Origin: Straminergon stramineum | Lineage: Eukaryota > Streptophyta > Bryopsida > Hypnales > Calliergonaceae | Length of the DNA stretch: 64,000 bases | Reading direction: 5' to 3' | Assembly: GCA_963920665.1 (NCBI GenBank) | Contig: OY987265.1 | Coordinates: 9,305,001 to 9,369,000 of the forward strand | Shown here: positions 32,724-44,702 of the stretch, in pieces | Position numbering within the stretch: position 1 is the first letter of the stretch | Layout: each line of letters begins with the position of its first letter | The notes under the pieces: model-generated | What the model saw: only the letters and a program-made list of their open reading frames with translations | Told to the model about the DNA's origin: nothing | Database searches by the model: none | Program-made: the position numbers and the translations under genes

Positions 32724-35097
32724 ATTGTACATGTCTAAATGGCACACATAATATCAACAATTTGACAAATGTTATGGAGTTATGAACTTGACACTTTTTT
32801 GGTTGATAATTGTCATTCCATCTTTGCATGCATGCCCAAATTTATGTGTAGTAGTATTTGAAACTTCACTTGCAATAAAAGTGTTAAACAAACTAATATG
32901 TAACTTATATTATTTAACAACAACCAATTTACATTCCACAATGTTCTTGATGGAATTGCAAAATTTCATCCATGTTGAGGTGAGGATGAAAGGAGTTGGA
33001 TAAGTGTGATGATGTGAGTGGACCATTTCTATTTCAAGGAGGTAGGGGGTGGGCAAGTTGTGCAAGGAGAAATGGAGCTTGGAAGACTAGTAGACCTTGG
33101 TTATAGTGCCCTATTTCCCTCCTTTTGGAATAGTGTATACAATTGAAAACTTCTTCAAAATTATTAAAGGACATTGAGATCCTTCATCTAATTTATGTTT
33201 TTTTTAATTATAATTGCAACCTTTAAAAAATGTGATTTTAAAAAGTGACTTGAGTTGAAAGTTTCATTATCCAATGACACCTTGAAGGACCTTGACATTG
33301 GATGTTTATTTGAATTTGCAAGTTTGAAACTAACCTAATGGGATATACTTCACTTTGTTTCTCATGCAAATTTCAATTTAAGTTGGATGAAATCATGATC
33401 AACTTCAAACCTCTATATCTTTGACTCTATGCTTCTAATGCTCAATTTGATTGAAAAATGAGACCTCAAGAGTACAACTTGTTCCCAATGGTTAGATTTA
33501 ATCCATTGATTATGAATTACACTTATTGATGGTTGAAAGTAAAAGCCAATATGAATCTATCGATTGGTCTTAAAGGATATCTTTGATGCGTAAAATAGTT
33601 TACTTGAAGTTGGAAACTTACCTCCCCACATTTCGCAAACCTCACCCAAAAATTTTTGTTGGTCAACATTTCTGATTTTCCTCTTGCTCTTGTTGCATAT
33701 TTCTATGAAGAATTCCTATGATTTTTTACTTCTATTATAATGCAAGGATTGGTTGTTGGATGGATTCTAGGTGTTGCTAGTCCACCGGAGCCCTGCTGCA
33801 GGTATTTGCACTTCATGCGATCGGGCTTTGGATAATTGAGCCAGGTATGGATGTAATCTCTTATTTTGTGCATCATCCATTGGCTATGATTTGGTGATGG
33901 CCTATTCAGTTCAAACGAATAAATGGCAGAATCCATTCAAAGGAGAAAATCCAATCCACTGTAAGTTAGAGCAAAATGCTCCTTGAAGTAGGGAAACAAG
34001 TCGCTAGGAGCCCAAGACATCAAAATTTTGAAGAGTCAATTCCTTCAGAAAATGCACCCACAGAAACAAAAAGCCATTAGGTATGAACATAACCCATCAA
34101 AGTTGAAATATTACTCAATTTGTAGCAATGTCCGCCATAAAAGAAATTTGGTGGTAACACAAATTTTCAAGGTGAAGGTAAAGTTTACCACCTCACTACC
34201 AATAGGACAAAACATTATAGCCGGCTTTGGTCGACAATTTAATTTTTGTTGACGGGTGGCCGCGGTCAACGACTTGAAATGGTCCATTGCAAAGCTGTTG
34301 TGGCGTTATTAGTCGAGTGACTTTGCATCTTCATGATCCGTACGATGTGGTCCACATGTGAAGATCCCTGCCATTCTTGAATTGTCGATACGTGAAGGAC
34401 TGAAATGCGTTGACATGACTACCAAATTGGAGTAGACTACAGAGGGATTCGTTCAGATCTTGGTGGACAGAGCACCCTCATTGACCTCAACTGGAAGTTC
34501 CGAGTCGTTTGATTTGCTTGATAGAGTTCGTGCATTTCCTGCGCATGGAGTTGGGTTGTTAGATTGATTGGAGTGGCAATGGAGTGCAAGCTTGGTGTTT
34601 GGAGATGACATTGTTCGTGCAAGTGAGGCATGTGTGAACGGCGATTGTATTGAATTTTCGTGTTCGGTGTTGTTGCGAATGCTCTTGGCCCTCACTATGG
34701 ATTGGCTTCGAGATAATTGCTTGCTTAAAGCCCCTATAGATGATGGTACATCCACGAGTGATGGGCAACAACGCCCCAACGACCAAAGCATGCAATTTCC
34801 CTTCCCCTATTCTGTACCGACTAGAAAATCCTGTCAAATTTTCCACCTTATGTCTAGTTTTAGGTGGGTTTTTTTCAAGTAATGTTTGGAGCACTAATCT
34901 ATTCACATGCTTTTCCTACAAAGAAATATAGTTCAACCTACAACTCATTCGGTGTGGATGTCAAGTGTTGTAGACACTAGCACTAGGTTCTTGTGACCTA
35001 TATTCGGCATGCTCTCCAAAATTGGGGCCCCTCAGACAAACTTCTTTTGTCGTATTGGTTCGATGGTGTTTGGAGTTATTAGAAGCCAACTACCCCG
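32724..35097. other. Gap before the kinase pseudogene
   Basis: AT-rich to about 33.7 kb, then slightly GC-richer sequence. At 34.4-34.9 kb open frames of 104-115 codons exist on both strands, overlapping each other, with no recognisable domain. They may be decayed 5' sequence of the kinase locus or promoter. Confidence 0.35.
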
Positions 35098-37674
35098 ATG
35101 CAAGTGACGCCAGAGTTGAAACAGGTGCTAACGCGCGCGAGAAGCCTAAGTGAAGATTGTTGCAAAAAGTTGCCTCCGCTGCAGGCAGCTCTTCGACATG
35201 TCGAGCGGTCCGAAGCATTTGCTGATATTTTGAAAGAAATTCACTGGTGCATGTCGGTGGTATACCACACCATGATCTGTAAAAAACTCAAGTCAGACTC
35301 GGTGGCACTGAAAGATTTTCCTTGGCAAGCCAAACTTAGGTTCTAGGAGCACTTTTTGTTGGAGAACGCAGCGGAAGAAGACTGGCAGTAGCTAATGCGA
35401 GAGCTGCAGAACTAGAAGTGGGATCATATTTGCAATGCTGAATATTGTGGCAATATGCATTTGCACACAAATCCATCTTTTTGTCTTGCTAGTCAAGTAT
35501 TGACAGGACTTTCCCACACGGAATTGAATGTAGAGCAGGACCACAAATCCCTGTTGTGGAGTTTTGACCCAGAGGTTGTGAAGTATGTTCGGCCACTAGG
35601 CTCATGGGCATTTGGTCAGGTTGTAAAAGTCATGTGGTTGGGATTCAATTATGTTCCGAAAATTTTCAATCACGCCAAGCTCCCTTCTTTACAAGCTGAG
35701 GCCGATGCATTAGTGAAAATGAATCACCCACACATCATCAAAGTATTTGCGTTCTCTGAGGACTCCGTTTTCATGGATCTAATGTGTATGGATTTCCACA
35801 AGTTCATCAGAAGCCGAATGAAGGGAGGAGTTTGGGTTCAGCCTTTCTCCCTTCTTGCCGCCATTGACTTGATGCTCTAAATTGCGGATGCTATGAGCTA
35901 CCTCCACTCTCAGAAGATGGCCCATCGCAACCTCAAGTCCATGAACATTCTTGTAAACCTGGTGTCGGGTGGTGCTGCGGATGATGGATTTGTGTTCGTG
36001 AAGATTGCCAATTTTGGGCTAGTGAAGACCAAGCGAGAAATAACCCGGTACTTACATTTGACGCACAACATAGGTACATGGAAATGGATGGCACCTGAGA
36101 TATTCGGGGCCAACATGGAGGACGATCATCTAGAAGATGCCTTTCTAATGAAAGTTGATGTTTACAGCTTTGGAATTGTATGTTTCGAAATCTTGTCAGG
36201 AGAGGAGCCTTTCAGGGATGTGCTAGTAACTGATCTGTACTCAAAGCTGACATCCCCCTTTCCTTTGCATCCACGCCTTCCTTCAAGCTGCCCTACTGAT
36301 TTGGCTTCCCTGGTTTGTGCGTGTTGGGATGCGGATCCTTGAGAGCGACCTTCATTTGCAAACGTGTGTCGAGTGCTGAGGTATCTGAAAGGCCTACAAG
36401 TGTTGACTAGTATGTAATAACACTCTAGCTGTATTCCCATCCACTGTTATTCCCTATAGAAGCCGACTTTGAGGTTGATTCCACTTTCTCTTTATTGTCA
36501 ATGCAGAGGTCCATGAAAGCAAGTGTTTGCCGATAGATCGGGCATGGCCTTTTGGGAGATTGACAGCAGAGGTGCAAGTAAGATTCACTAGAGCATGTTC
36601 TTCATTGAGAGTGGAGGGAGTATGTGTTTAATGAGTTACAATGCAATAACAATTCGTCCATGAACAACTTGTCACATGATTCCTTTGTTGTGCCTTTGTT
36701 CGATTGCGGTATAATCTAGATTCAACTTCATAAGGTTGCGCCAAATTTATGAGTCCCTAGAGTTTTATATTGAGAATTTCTTATACCCACAGGGGTATTC
36801 ATGTCTGGATTTCTCAGAAGTAGGGCCCTTGGAGTGCTTGTGCTGCACCTATTTGGCGTAGTAGTGGTCCAATGGGTGATATTAGGGCTTTCCAAGTTCA
36901 TTTCGGAGACAATACGAAAGTTGAGCTTGGAGGATTTTCTTTCGGTGTTGGAGAAGAGCTGCTATGTGATGTAAGAACTGTAGGTGCAGTTGGAGCGAGC
37001 ATTGACTGGGTGAGCACTCCCTTCACCCTACACATTCATCTTTGCTCTTCCATACATGATTTCACATGACAATTCCGGAAATGCGCAATGGAGACCACCG
37101 TAAAATTTTAGGGAGTTGCAAACTAATAAATTTGAGTGGATGCAAGGTGGCTACAATACAACTCTAGAGGGTATGTGATGTAGCCAACAATTTCTAATTT
37201 GGGTTTGCTTTACTCAAAATGGTTAAATTTCTTCTGGATTGGTGAATGAAATTGACTCAGCAACGCTCAGAGCCCCACTTTGGTTCCTATTCAAAGATGC
37301 CTATTCAAAAGAGATTCCTTCAATCTAAGATTTGAAATACTACATATTGTAAGTTAAGTTGTTTTGTTTTGCACTGTGCACAGATTAGGTTTGACTACCC
37401 CAACGAATATCTTGTTCAAGTGGAGGGATCATATTTACAAGCGGGCAATGTTCCTACACGTGTGTCATCTCTTAGTTTTATGACCACCAAGAAGAAATAC
37501 GGACCCTATGGCACATCTGATGGACGGACCACACCATTCCATTCAAATCCTAGAAGGATGGTTGGCTTCACTAGGCCTGACGATTGGTCATTCGAGGACC
37601 CGTTTCTCCGTTCTCTTGGAGTTTTCAAGTTGCCCGCCAACATTGTTGGTTGGTTACGGAATTTTTTGGATTAG
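35098..37674 (+). pseudogene. Receptor-like/cytoplasmic kinase-jacalin lectin fusion, decayed
   Basis: One frame runs 35098-36408: a helical N-terminal region (about 83 codons), then a protein kinase domain, then a linker and a jacalin-related lectin domain in exons ending 37009 and starting 37384 (donor GG/GTGAGC, acceptor GTGCACAG). Kinase signs: a glycine-loop relic at 35590-35620, a Lys in VPKIF, the catalytic loop MAHRNLKSMNIL and GTWKWMAPEIF. The HRD Asp is Asn and DFG is NFG, so it would be catalytically dead even if translated. In-frame stops: TAG at 35344, 35389 and 35413, TAA at 35878 and TGA at 36340. The frame itself is not shifted. The lectin part keeps IRFDYPNEYLV, KKYGPYG, FHSNP and RMVGF. 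Such fusions are known or expected in seedless plants; this copy is dead. Confidence 0.8.
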
Positions 37675-37967
37675 GAAGATCGATCCGCTTGACTTCTGTT
37701 CTTGTTTATCAAACTTATTTGGCCTTTCTATCTTTGGGTTTGACCATTTTGAAGAGTAACACTCCACACCTCGAGCTGGAAGGCTATGAGACTACAACGG
37801 GAATGGAAGTGTTTACTATGGACCTCCTATTAGGTTAGATTCTTTCATAGCAATTTCTTGGTGTTTTGTTGCTGGTTACTAGCTCTCAGTTGTTGGTTAT
37901 TTGTGAGTGGGCCTTTGTTGAGGCTCACGACTTTCGTAAGATTTCTTATTTTCACTTGGACTGGTCT

Positions 37968-38558
37968 TTAACCCTGGAATGTCCAAACTCATCTCCAAAA
38001 TTGACAATTTGAGAAAAAACATTATAAAGTGCTATTCAGAAGTATATTTTGGAATTGACATACAAATAAAAGTTGTACACTATGATCAAGTTGTAGATTC
38101 CATCCATACAGTGAGATTTGCCAATGCTTTCATCAATATTTTTTTAATAAATTTTGAAAGGAAAATTTCAAAATTCCTTCAAAATTCGATTACAAGCAAA
38201 ATATTATCATTTTTTGAGTAAAATTTGTTGGAATAGATTTGAAATGAGGTTCTCTTCACATGGTGATTTTTTGAAATTTTTGTGCTCTTCAAATCTATGA
38301 CCTCATTTTGGCAAATCTTGTTTCAAACTAGTGTTAATGCAATATTGGCTTGGTCAATTACTTGACATACTTATACATTTGTAATTTTAGAAAAATATGT
38401 CCTCTAGTAACACCAAATCCAACCCTTAGAGAGGACAACAACTTGATAAAGTATCTCCAAAAATTAGGATGACTTTCATCCAAGCAATAATGAGAAGATA
38501 CAATAGTTTCAATTTGTTTGTCATCTGCTTTTTGGACATTGAAGCGCTCTCGGGTTAG
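37968..38558. mobile_element. TTAA-ended element, family 2, copy 2
   Basis: This diverged copy of 1493-2072 is in the same orientation, starts TTAACCCTGGAATGTCC and ends CGGGTTAG, so the right TTAA has mutated. It shares long collinear words such as GATTACAAGCAAAATATTAT with copy 1. It lies just downstream of the kinase-jacalin pseudogene. Confidence 0.7.
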
Positions 38559-39845
38559 ATCAAAGTTGCCAAATTTGAGATCATTGAATGCATATGATGA
38601 CTTCTATACATTGTGGTTATTCTTAATATTTGTTTTGGGACCTATCCAACACTAGAGTATGAAATAGTTCCTTTTTGTTTTAGATTTTGAGTCTTTAGTG
38701 TTGGAAGAATGTATGGGGGAGATGTTTGAGTCTTGATTTAAGAAAGTGTTCAAAAGAATTTGTTAAGAAAAAATCAAACTCACTTTGAGTTGCCTTCTAA
38801 CTAAATTGAGTTTTTGGTTTTTGAATTGCAAGCAGGGTCTTCCCTCTAAAGTACATTGTTAGGTGGATAATAATGGAAGGAGAAAAAACTAGGAAACAAA
38901 GGCAACAAATCACAAATTAAAATTCAACATTTAACATCAATGAATGTAATTGAATTAACATTTAATGAAAGTCTAGGTGTTGGATGTAGAAGTGAAGGCT
39001 ATGACGCTATGTCAATGTCTAATTTCAAATATTATATGTTTTGCCTTATTTGAAGTCTTTCAAGCATGTTTGTTTTAAGAAAATCTTCAATGATAAACTT
39101 TCTATTGAAAATGAAATAGAAGTTAGTAAAAACAACAATATTTCATAAATGGATGTCATAAAGTTTGTTCAAGTTGCATAGATAATCAAAATGTGCAAGA
39201 ATGTACTTATATTAAATGCAATGAGTGCAATGAAGGAAGCACATATGATTTATTTTTATTGTAAAGAACTCATGAACATCTAGTTATGCACATCTTTTAA
39301 CATTCATGATTTAAAAGAGTTTCATGATATTTACAAAAGATTTGAATCTCATATAATACTCCAAAATGAAGAAAATTAAAAGAAAAATGAAGTCAATACC
39401 ATTCATGGTACTTCAATGCAAATTCAAATCTAAAGAATTTGTTCAATCAATAGTCTTAAGACAATTTGGAATTGAAGAATACATACATGTCATAATATCT
39501 TTCTCTAATGTTCCAAATCAATATGAAAAGGAAGGAAACAAGAAGAAAAAGATAGTTTACAAGCTAGGTAGCCATTGCCTTTTGGAGAAGATGGTACATA
39601 TTTACAAATGTGGAAAAATGACTATTCATTGAATTTGGTCAAAACCCAATATGGACCTTTGTTGATATTGAATGGAAGTTAAGCAATATCATAGAAAACA
39701 ACATATTGGATTTTTTTTAAATGATTTTGATATGGTTTTTATGATTTATTGTCCTCAATTGTGTGAAGATTATACATGCAAAATAATTGTAAATAAAGCC
39801 AATCATTATCACCTAACATCTCCATACAAAGCCAAACAAAATTAG
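38559..39845. other. AT-rich gap with possible decayed coding relics
   Basis: Several short frames, including an 88-codon Lys-rich one at 39366-39632 and a Cys-rich relic at about 39150-39230 (C-x2-C...C-N-x-C pattern). They might be the decayed 5' part of the following remnant; frames and stops prevent a model. Confidence 0.3.
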
Positions 39846-40424
39846 TGAAATCCAAGGAGGGGACAATATCCCCCAAAATGTCATGGTTATAGTGCATATG
39901 GAAGACAATTGTCTAATGGATTTGTAGTTATGTATTCCAAAAGTAATTTAGATGATGAAATTCAAATGAGTTATAGAGCAATGGGACACACTATTTCTTC
40001 ATTGATTTGGAAACGTTTATCAAGATTTGGCATTGTCGTACGAGAGTTTTTTAGAAAACAATTTTATCTAATAAATTGCATACCCATTGGATTGGAAGGA
40101 TATTAAAGTCAAGCGCATCAAGTACATATTTCTAAAAACTCTTATATTCAACCACATATTGATTCTTCAAACATGGAGGCTTCCTTCATCACATGATTTG
40201 TCAAAGGCTTCCCAAAGGGAGGATTATTTGGAGTATTTCAACATTGTTTGAAATTTGACAATGACAAGAGTACAAAGATTTTTATAAGAAGTTAAAATAT
40301 TATGAATGGTATTTTTTCATTTGATAATACTTCTTTAAATGATTTTAAATTAGATATTGCCATGGTAAATAAGACTTGGTTATACACAAGATTGCAAAAT
40401 CAATTTAAAGAAGAAATTTTTTGA
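39846..40424 (+). pseudogene. Remnant resembling a 2OG-Fe(II) dioxygenase
   Basis: A single reading frame with only three internal stops (TAA 40104, TGA 40194, TAA 40293) encodes about 190 residues. Visible signatures are a P-H-I-D-S motif with His at 40155 and Asp at 40161 (HxD iron ligands), then KGGLFGVF (the GG-x-F strand) and a C-terminal AMVNKTWLYTRLQNQF segment. In the TET/JBP-like and related dioxygenases the HxD...GG-F order is typical, with a distal His and Arg; the distal His is not clear here. CAA to TAA and TGG to TGA changes would explain two of the stops. The assignment rests on this motif order and is uncertain. Confidence 0.35.
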
Positions 40425-40766
40425 ACATTTAAAAATAGTGAGTGGTATATAGAAGAATTTGATAGAAATGAAAACTCAAAGTGAATTTCCTTGTTGTAAT
40501 GGTTGAGCTTTCTTGGTAGCAATGAAGTTGCCACAAAATTCAAAGTTTTGTTTCAATTCAATAAAATGGTTGCTTCATTTGTGACTTTGTAACCCTTCTT
40601 GGGAGAATGCCCTCAAATTAACCTCTTTAGTTGAACCCAATTTTGTTGTAATCTATCTTAACTCTTTAATGATTTGGTTAATTTTTAGAATTTCTTAGAT
40701 TTTTTGCCAATATCTTAATACAAATACATTATTTACCAAAATATCATTACATTCATCATAAAGAAA

Positions 40767-42083
40767 CACTAGAAGAATAATGCATCTACTACAACCAATT
40801 GAAATGCAACTACGGTCGTATGCAACCATCCTGCAACTACAATCCTTTGTATTTGCACCAACTTTGACAAAGTTATACTATACTTGGAAAATAGTCGCAA
40901 AGTAGTTGCAAAATACAATTACAGTTACAAGAACGTAATAGAAGAGTTGATGTGAGGTATTTTACATCCAATATTCATCAAAATTGTCGATGTGGACAAT
41001 TTTACATTTTGTAGAGTCTAATGTGTCTATCTACAATTGCACCCATACCTTAAGTTAGATTGTTTGTTTCTTTTGTTTGTTTATTACATTGAGATCTCCC
41101 AGATTATATGTCCTCCAACTGCATATTTGGTACCACAAGAAAGCCCTTGGCAAAGAGGCGTGCATGGGCTTTTTTCCGTGGCATTTGGGTCTATGATGTG
41201 AAAGTTATTGAATTTCAAAGTTTTTATGAACAAAAAAATTAGAAAAATACTTTTACTTTGATTTTGACTATGACATTCTAGTATAATCTAAGTTTAATAG
41301 CAATTCAATTAGAAAGCAACTCTAGTGCAACTCTAGTGCAACTAGAAAGCAACTAGACTACAACTACAGTACAACTAGAGTGCAACTACAATTTGACTAG
41401 AGTTTGACTAAAAAATGACTAGACTTTATCTAGAATACAACTAGCATGCAACCAGAAAATAACTAACATGCAACTAGGAAACAACTAAAATGCAACTACT
41501 ATTAAGTCTTTTATTAATTGTCCCATATCAATTGTCAAGAAGACCATTAGGTTAGACATATAATTGTAAATTATAGGCATTCTTGTGTAATGAATTTTGA
41601 TAATGAAATTTTAAAATTTTAAAATTTTGTAGATTTTTATACTTTGTAGATTTTTGTAATTTGCAGATTTCTACAATCTACAAAAATCTATAAATATTTA
41701 AAGTTTAAAATTTTTTGGATTTGGCAATCTAAAATTTCAAAATCTATGAATTATAGACAAGTTGTAAATAAGTCGCAAACTAATTGCACATTAGTCGAAA
41801 ACTAGTTGTACGTTAGTTGCAAACTAATTGCATGTCAGTCGCAAACCAATCATGTACAAATAACTTCTACATAAGCAACCATGTTAGAAGAGTTCTAAGA
41901 AAAATTTTCAAATAGGCTATCAAATGAGAAACAACCTTGAAAAATTTTGCAATTGATTTGTAACTAGTGTGACTTGTCCACTACAACTATGGACTCTAAA
42001 TTGTCACCTAGTTACAAATATCTCTTGCAACTACAAAACCAGTTGCAAATAGTAGTCGCATAACTCCTTGTTTTCTTCTAGTG
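40767..42083. mobile_element. CACTA-type non-autonomous element, about 1.3 kb
   Basis: The left end is CACTAGAAGAA (40767) and the right end is the inverse, TTCTTCTAGTG (ending 42083); AAA flanks both sides, a 3-bp duplication as in CACTA elements. Subterminal regions hold many copies of a GCAACTA-type motif, for example 41310-41510, and inverted copies (TAGTYGCAAAC type) at 41770-41870 and near 42000-42060. Such subterminal motif arrays are the binding sites of CACTA transposition proteins. No transposase is encoded. A foldback repeat segment is nested at about 41045-41270. Confidence 0.8.
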
Positions 42084-44181
42084 AAAGGTAATCTTTTCAT
42101 CCTATAACGTTGTTTCAGACATGAAATGTCTATTTGAATGACTTCACATTGGATATTTTTTCTTTTGAATTTTTTTGGGTATAAGTTGCTATAAGGTACT
42201 TTTTACTTTTTTAATTATTTACTTTAACTTTAAAGTATCCTTTTTAATATAGGGGTTCTTCCAGGGATAAGCCTACATAGTCTATTGTATGCATCTAATG
42301 TCACTTTTAAGTAGTTATGTTAATTTTATGTATGTTAGATTGAAAACACACAAGATTATTTATTTTTATTCGCTTTCTAGATTTTTACTCTTATTTCCAA
42401 GTTCTCTCAATTTAGTTGATAGTCCATTACCTATATATGCATACTCTATGAAATGACGTCCCAATCCTATCTAGTGTTCTATGAGGGTTGTCAACAATTA
42501 TGGGCAACAAGTTAAGTTTGGCAACAAGTCTTATACATGCAATGCACCTAGGACTTAATCAATATAACAATATAGTACTTTTAAAATAATACACATAATT
42601 CTTTAATTAATTCTTTTTTAGGTTTTTGGCAAATAGTCCAATAATTGCTCTTAGATTTTTTCGTACCTAATGCAGAATGCCTAATATGTCAATCACCGTG
42701 GTCAAATAGTCCAATGTGCAAAGGTATGAAAAGTTTTAAGAATTATACCATAGTTTAGGTTGACTTTAGTTTTTTCCTTCTTTAATTTCTTATGGCAACA
42801 AGTCTTAGGTCAAATAGTCCAAGACCACGAGGTTAATTGTTCTAGGCTTGTACCCAGCCCTTAAAATCCCACGACTCTCACTTCCCAACTTCCATCTGCT
42901 TTGGAGCCTCCGTCACCGTGCCTGCTCTGACCTCCAACGTTGCTTTGGCGTTGTTCTCCCTCACCAATCTGCTTCCAAGCTCCGATCACAGCATGCTTCG
43001 AGCTTCAATTTCACATTCTTGATTCTCATTGCTTGCTGCAATTTCCATTAGTGTTTAAATTTTCAATTTTGAATGCATCAACAAGTTCAATCCCTAATCT
43101 TAGTTGCAACTTGAAACCACAAATTTCTACTTCCAATTGACAATTTTAGCACAATTTGTGTTCTATTTGGTCGATCATAGTCCTACAACACTTTAAAGAG
43201 CACAAATTTGAAGAAATTTGGAAGATTGAGTCAAAATTGACCTGGCTCTCAAACTTTCCAACTTCACGAACTTTGGTGGCTGCTAACTTGATCAATTGAT
43301 TCGAGAATTTTTTGTGCCTATCTTGACTGATTTCTTCTCTTCTTTCCATCAATATAAGTTGTGCCTTTAAATTCTCTCTGAATCAAAAATTATTGCGATT
43401 TGAAGTTCACAATTTTCACATCCCTACAGTAGTTGCAATTTTTACAAATTTGTGCTCCGATCTCCGGATACACAACCCCAAATTGAAATTTCTTGCAAAT
43501 CACTTGTAGAAAAAAAACCCAAGATTACACAAGAATGCAAGAATTTTGAAGAACACACAATTTTTTCATTCCAATTTTTCAAGTTTTTTACAATGGCATT
43601 AAGTTTTTTGCACACACACATTTGGTGCATGAGAATGGGGGAGATACACCCCATTCATCCGGATTTTTCATCTATTGGGTTCTCTCACACCCCATTCATC
43701 CATTTGCCACATCCAAAACCCTATTCACATTTCATTTGTAGTTTTTCTACTTTTATTTTTATATTTTATATTTTATATTTTGTTTTACTTTTTATTTTTA
43801 CTTTTCTGTTCTATTCTACTTTAAAGTGTCTTTTTCCTAAAAAAATTTAAAATCTACCCTAACTCCTAAATTTCCTATATTACAGTTGCATGAGTTTATT
43901 TTCAATGAATACTATTGCAAAGTCCCTCTTTATAATATTATTTACTTTTATAAAGACAAAGATGCTTAATATATGGATCACCCTTGTAGAGTATTTTGGC
44001 CATTTCTTGCTAGAAACTCTTTATGTGAATTTTATCCTCAAAAATGCCATGAATATGAAAGTACTCATATAATAAACTACCCCATATAAAATAAAAAACA
44101 ACCAAATTGTCTTGATTAAACTCAATGATGAGATCACAAGAAAGTTTGCATACAAAAAATGAAAAGAAAATCATTCATTCT
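42084..44181. other. Gap, AT-rich with small repeats
   Basis: Short motifs recur: CAAATAGTCCAA at about 42630, 42704 and 42812, and GGCAACAAG at about 42503, 42519 and 42795. A GC-richer patch at 42.84-43.05 kb and a T-rich simple stretch at 43.74-43.83 kb are visible. The 14-mer CACCCCATTCATCC occurs twice at about 43650-43705. No gene supported. Confidence 0.4.
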
Positions 44182-44255
44182 TCAGTATGCACAAGTCTGA
44201 TCAACTTTGACCATGCCAAAGACACTTTTGCAGAAATGAAGGATTTGGCAAAATA

Positions 44256-44454
44256 CCTTGGTGATAGGTCTCGTCCTTTCAGGGTCGGAATAAGGTTCCG
44301 CTTCCTGAACTCCAGCTTCGAAGTCCCGACGTTGGGCGTCCCAATCATCTCCCACCCCCAAATCCTGCCCGCACCAAGCGTCTATTTGCATTTGCGTTTC
44401 CTCGACATTATTCTTTGCTTCTGTTTCACCCCAGCCTGCGTCGCCATCGCCCAA
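44256..44454 (-). CDS. Possible first exon of a divergent gene (hypothetical)
   Basis: On the minus strand, from an ATG at 44454, an acidic 66-codon frame ends at a clean donor (CACCAAG/GTATTT) near 44256. It lies only about 250 bp from the CPSF73-I start on the other strand, so the two could share a promoter. No downstream exon could be assigned and I do not recognise the sequence, so it may be a chance frame. Confidence 0.25.
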
Positions 44455-44702
44455 TGACGCAGTGAAGCAAATACGATTTTGTCCTTAAATCTTATTAAAA
44501 GCACTATTTCATTACTTGGTCTCCAAGACATTGAGAGCGCAGAATCAAGTGAGCATTGACCCTGTGACGAGTGTTGGCGTGTTTCCTCGACGACGTTGCC
44601 TTGCATTCCCATCGGAGGTGTTGTTTGTCCAATTTTCTGATGTCGGGAATTCGCAACTGACTAGGGCTACGGGATTGGGAGGGAGGGGGAAGGGGGGGCA
44701 TC

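Noticed and set aside
34559..34906. Overlapping frames of 104-115 codons on both strands before the kinase pseudogene
   Set aside because: No domain, and both strands are equally open; no way to choose.
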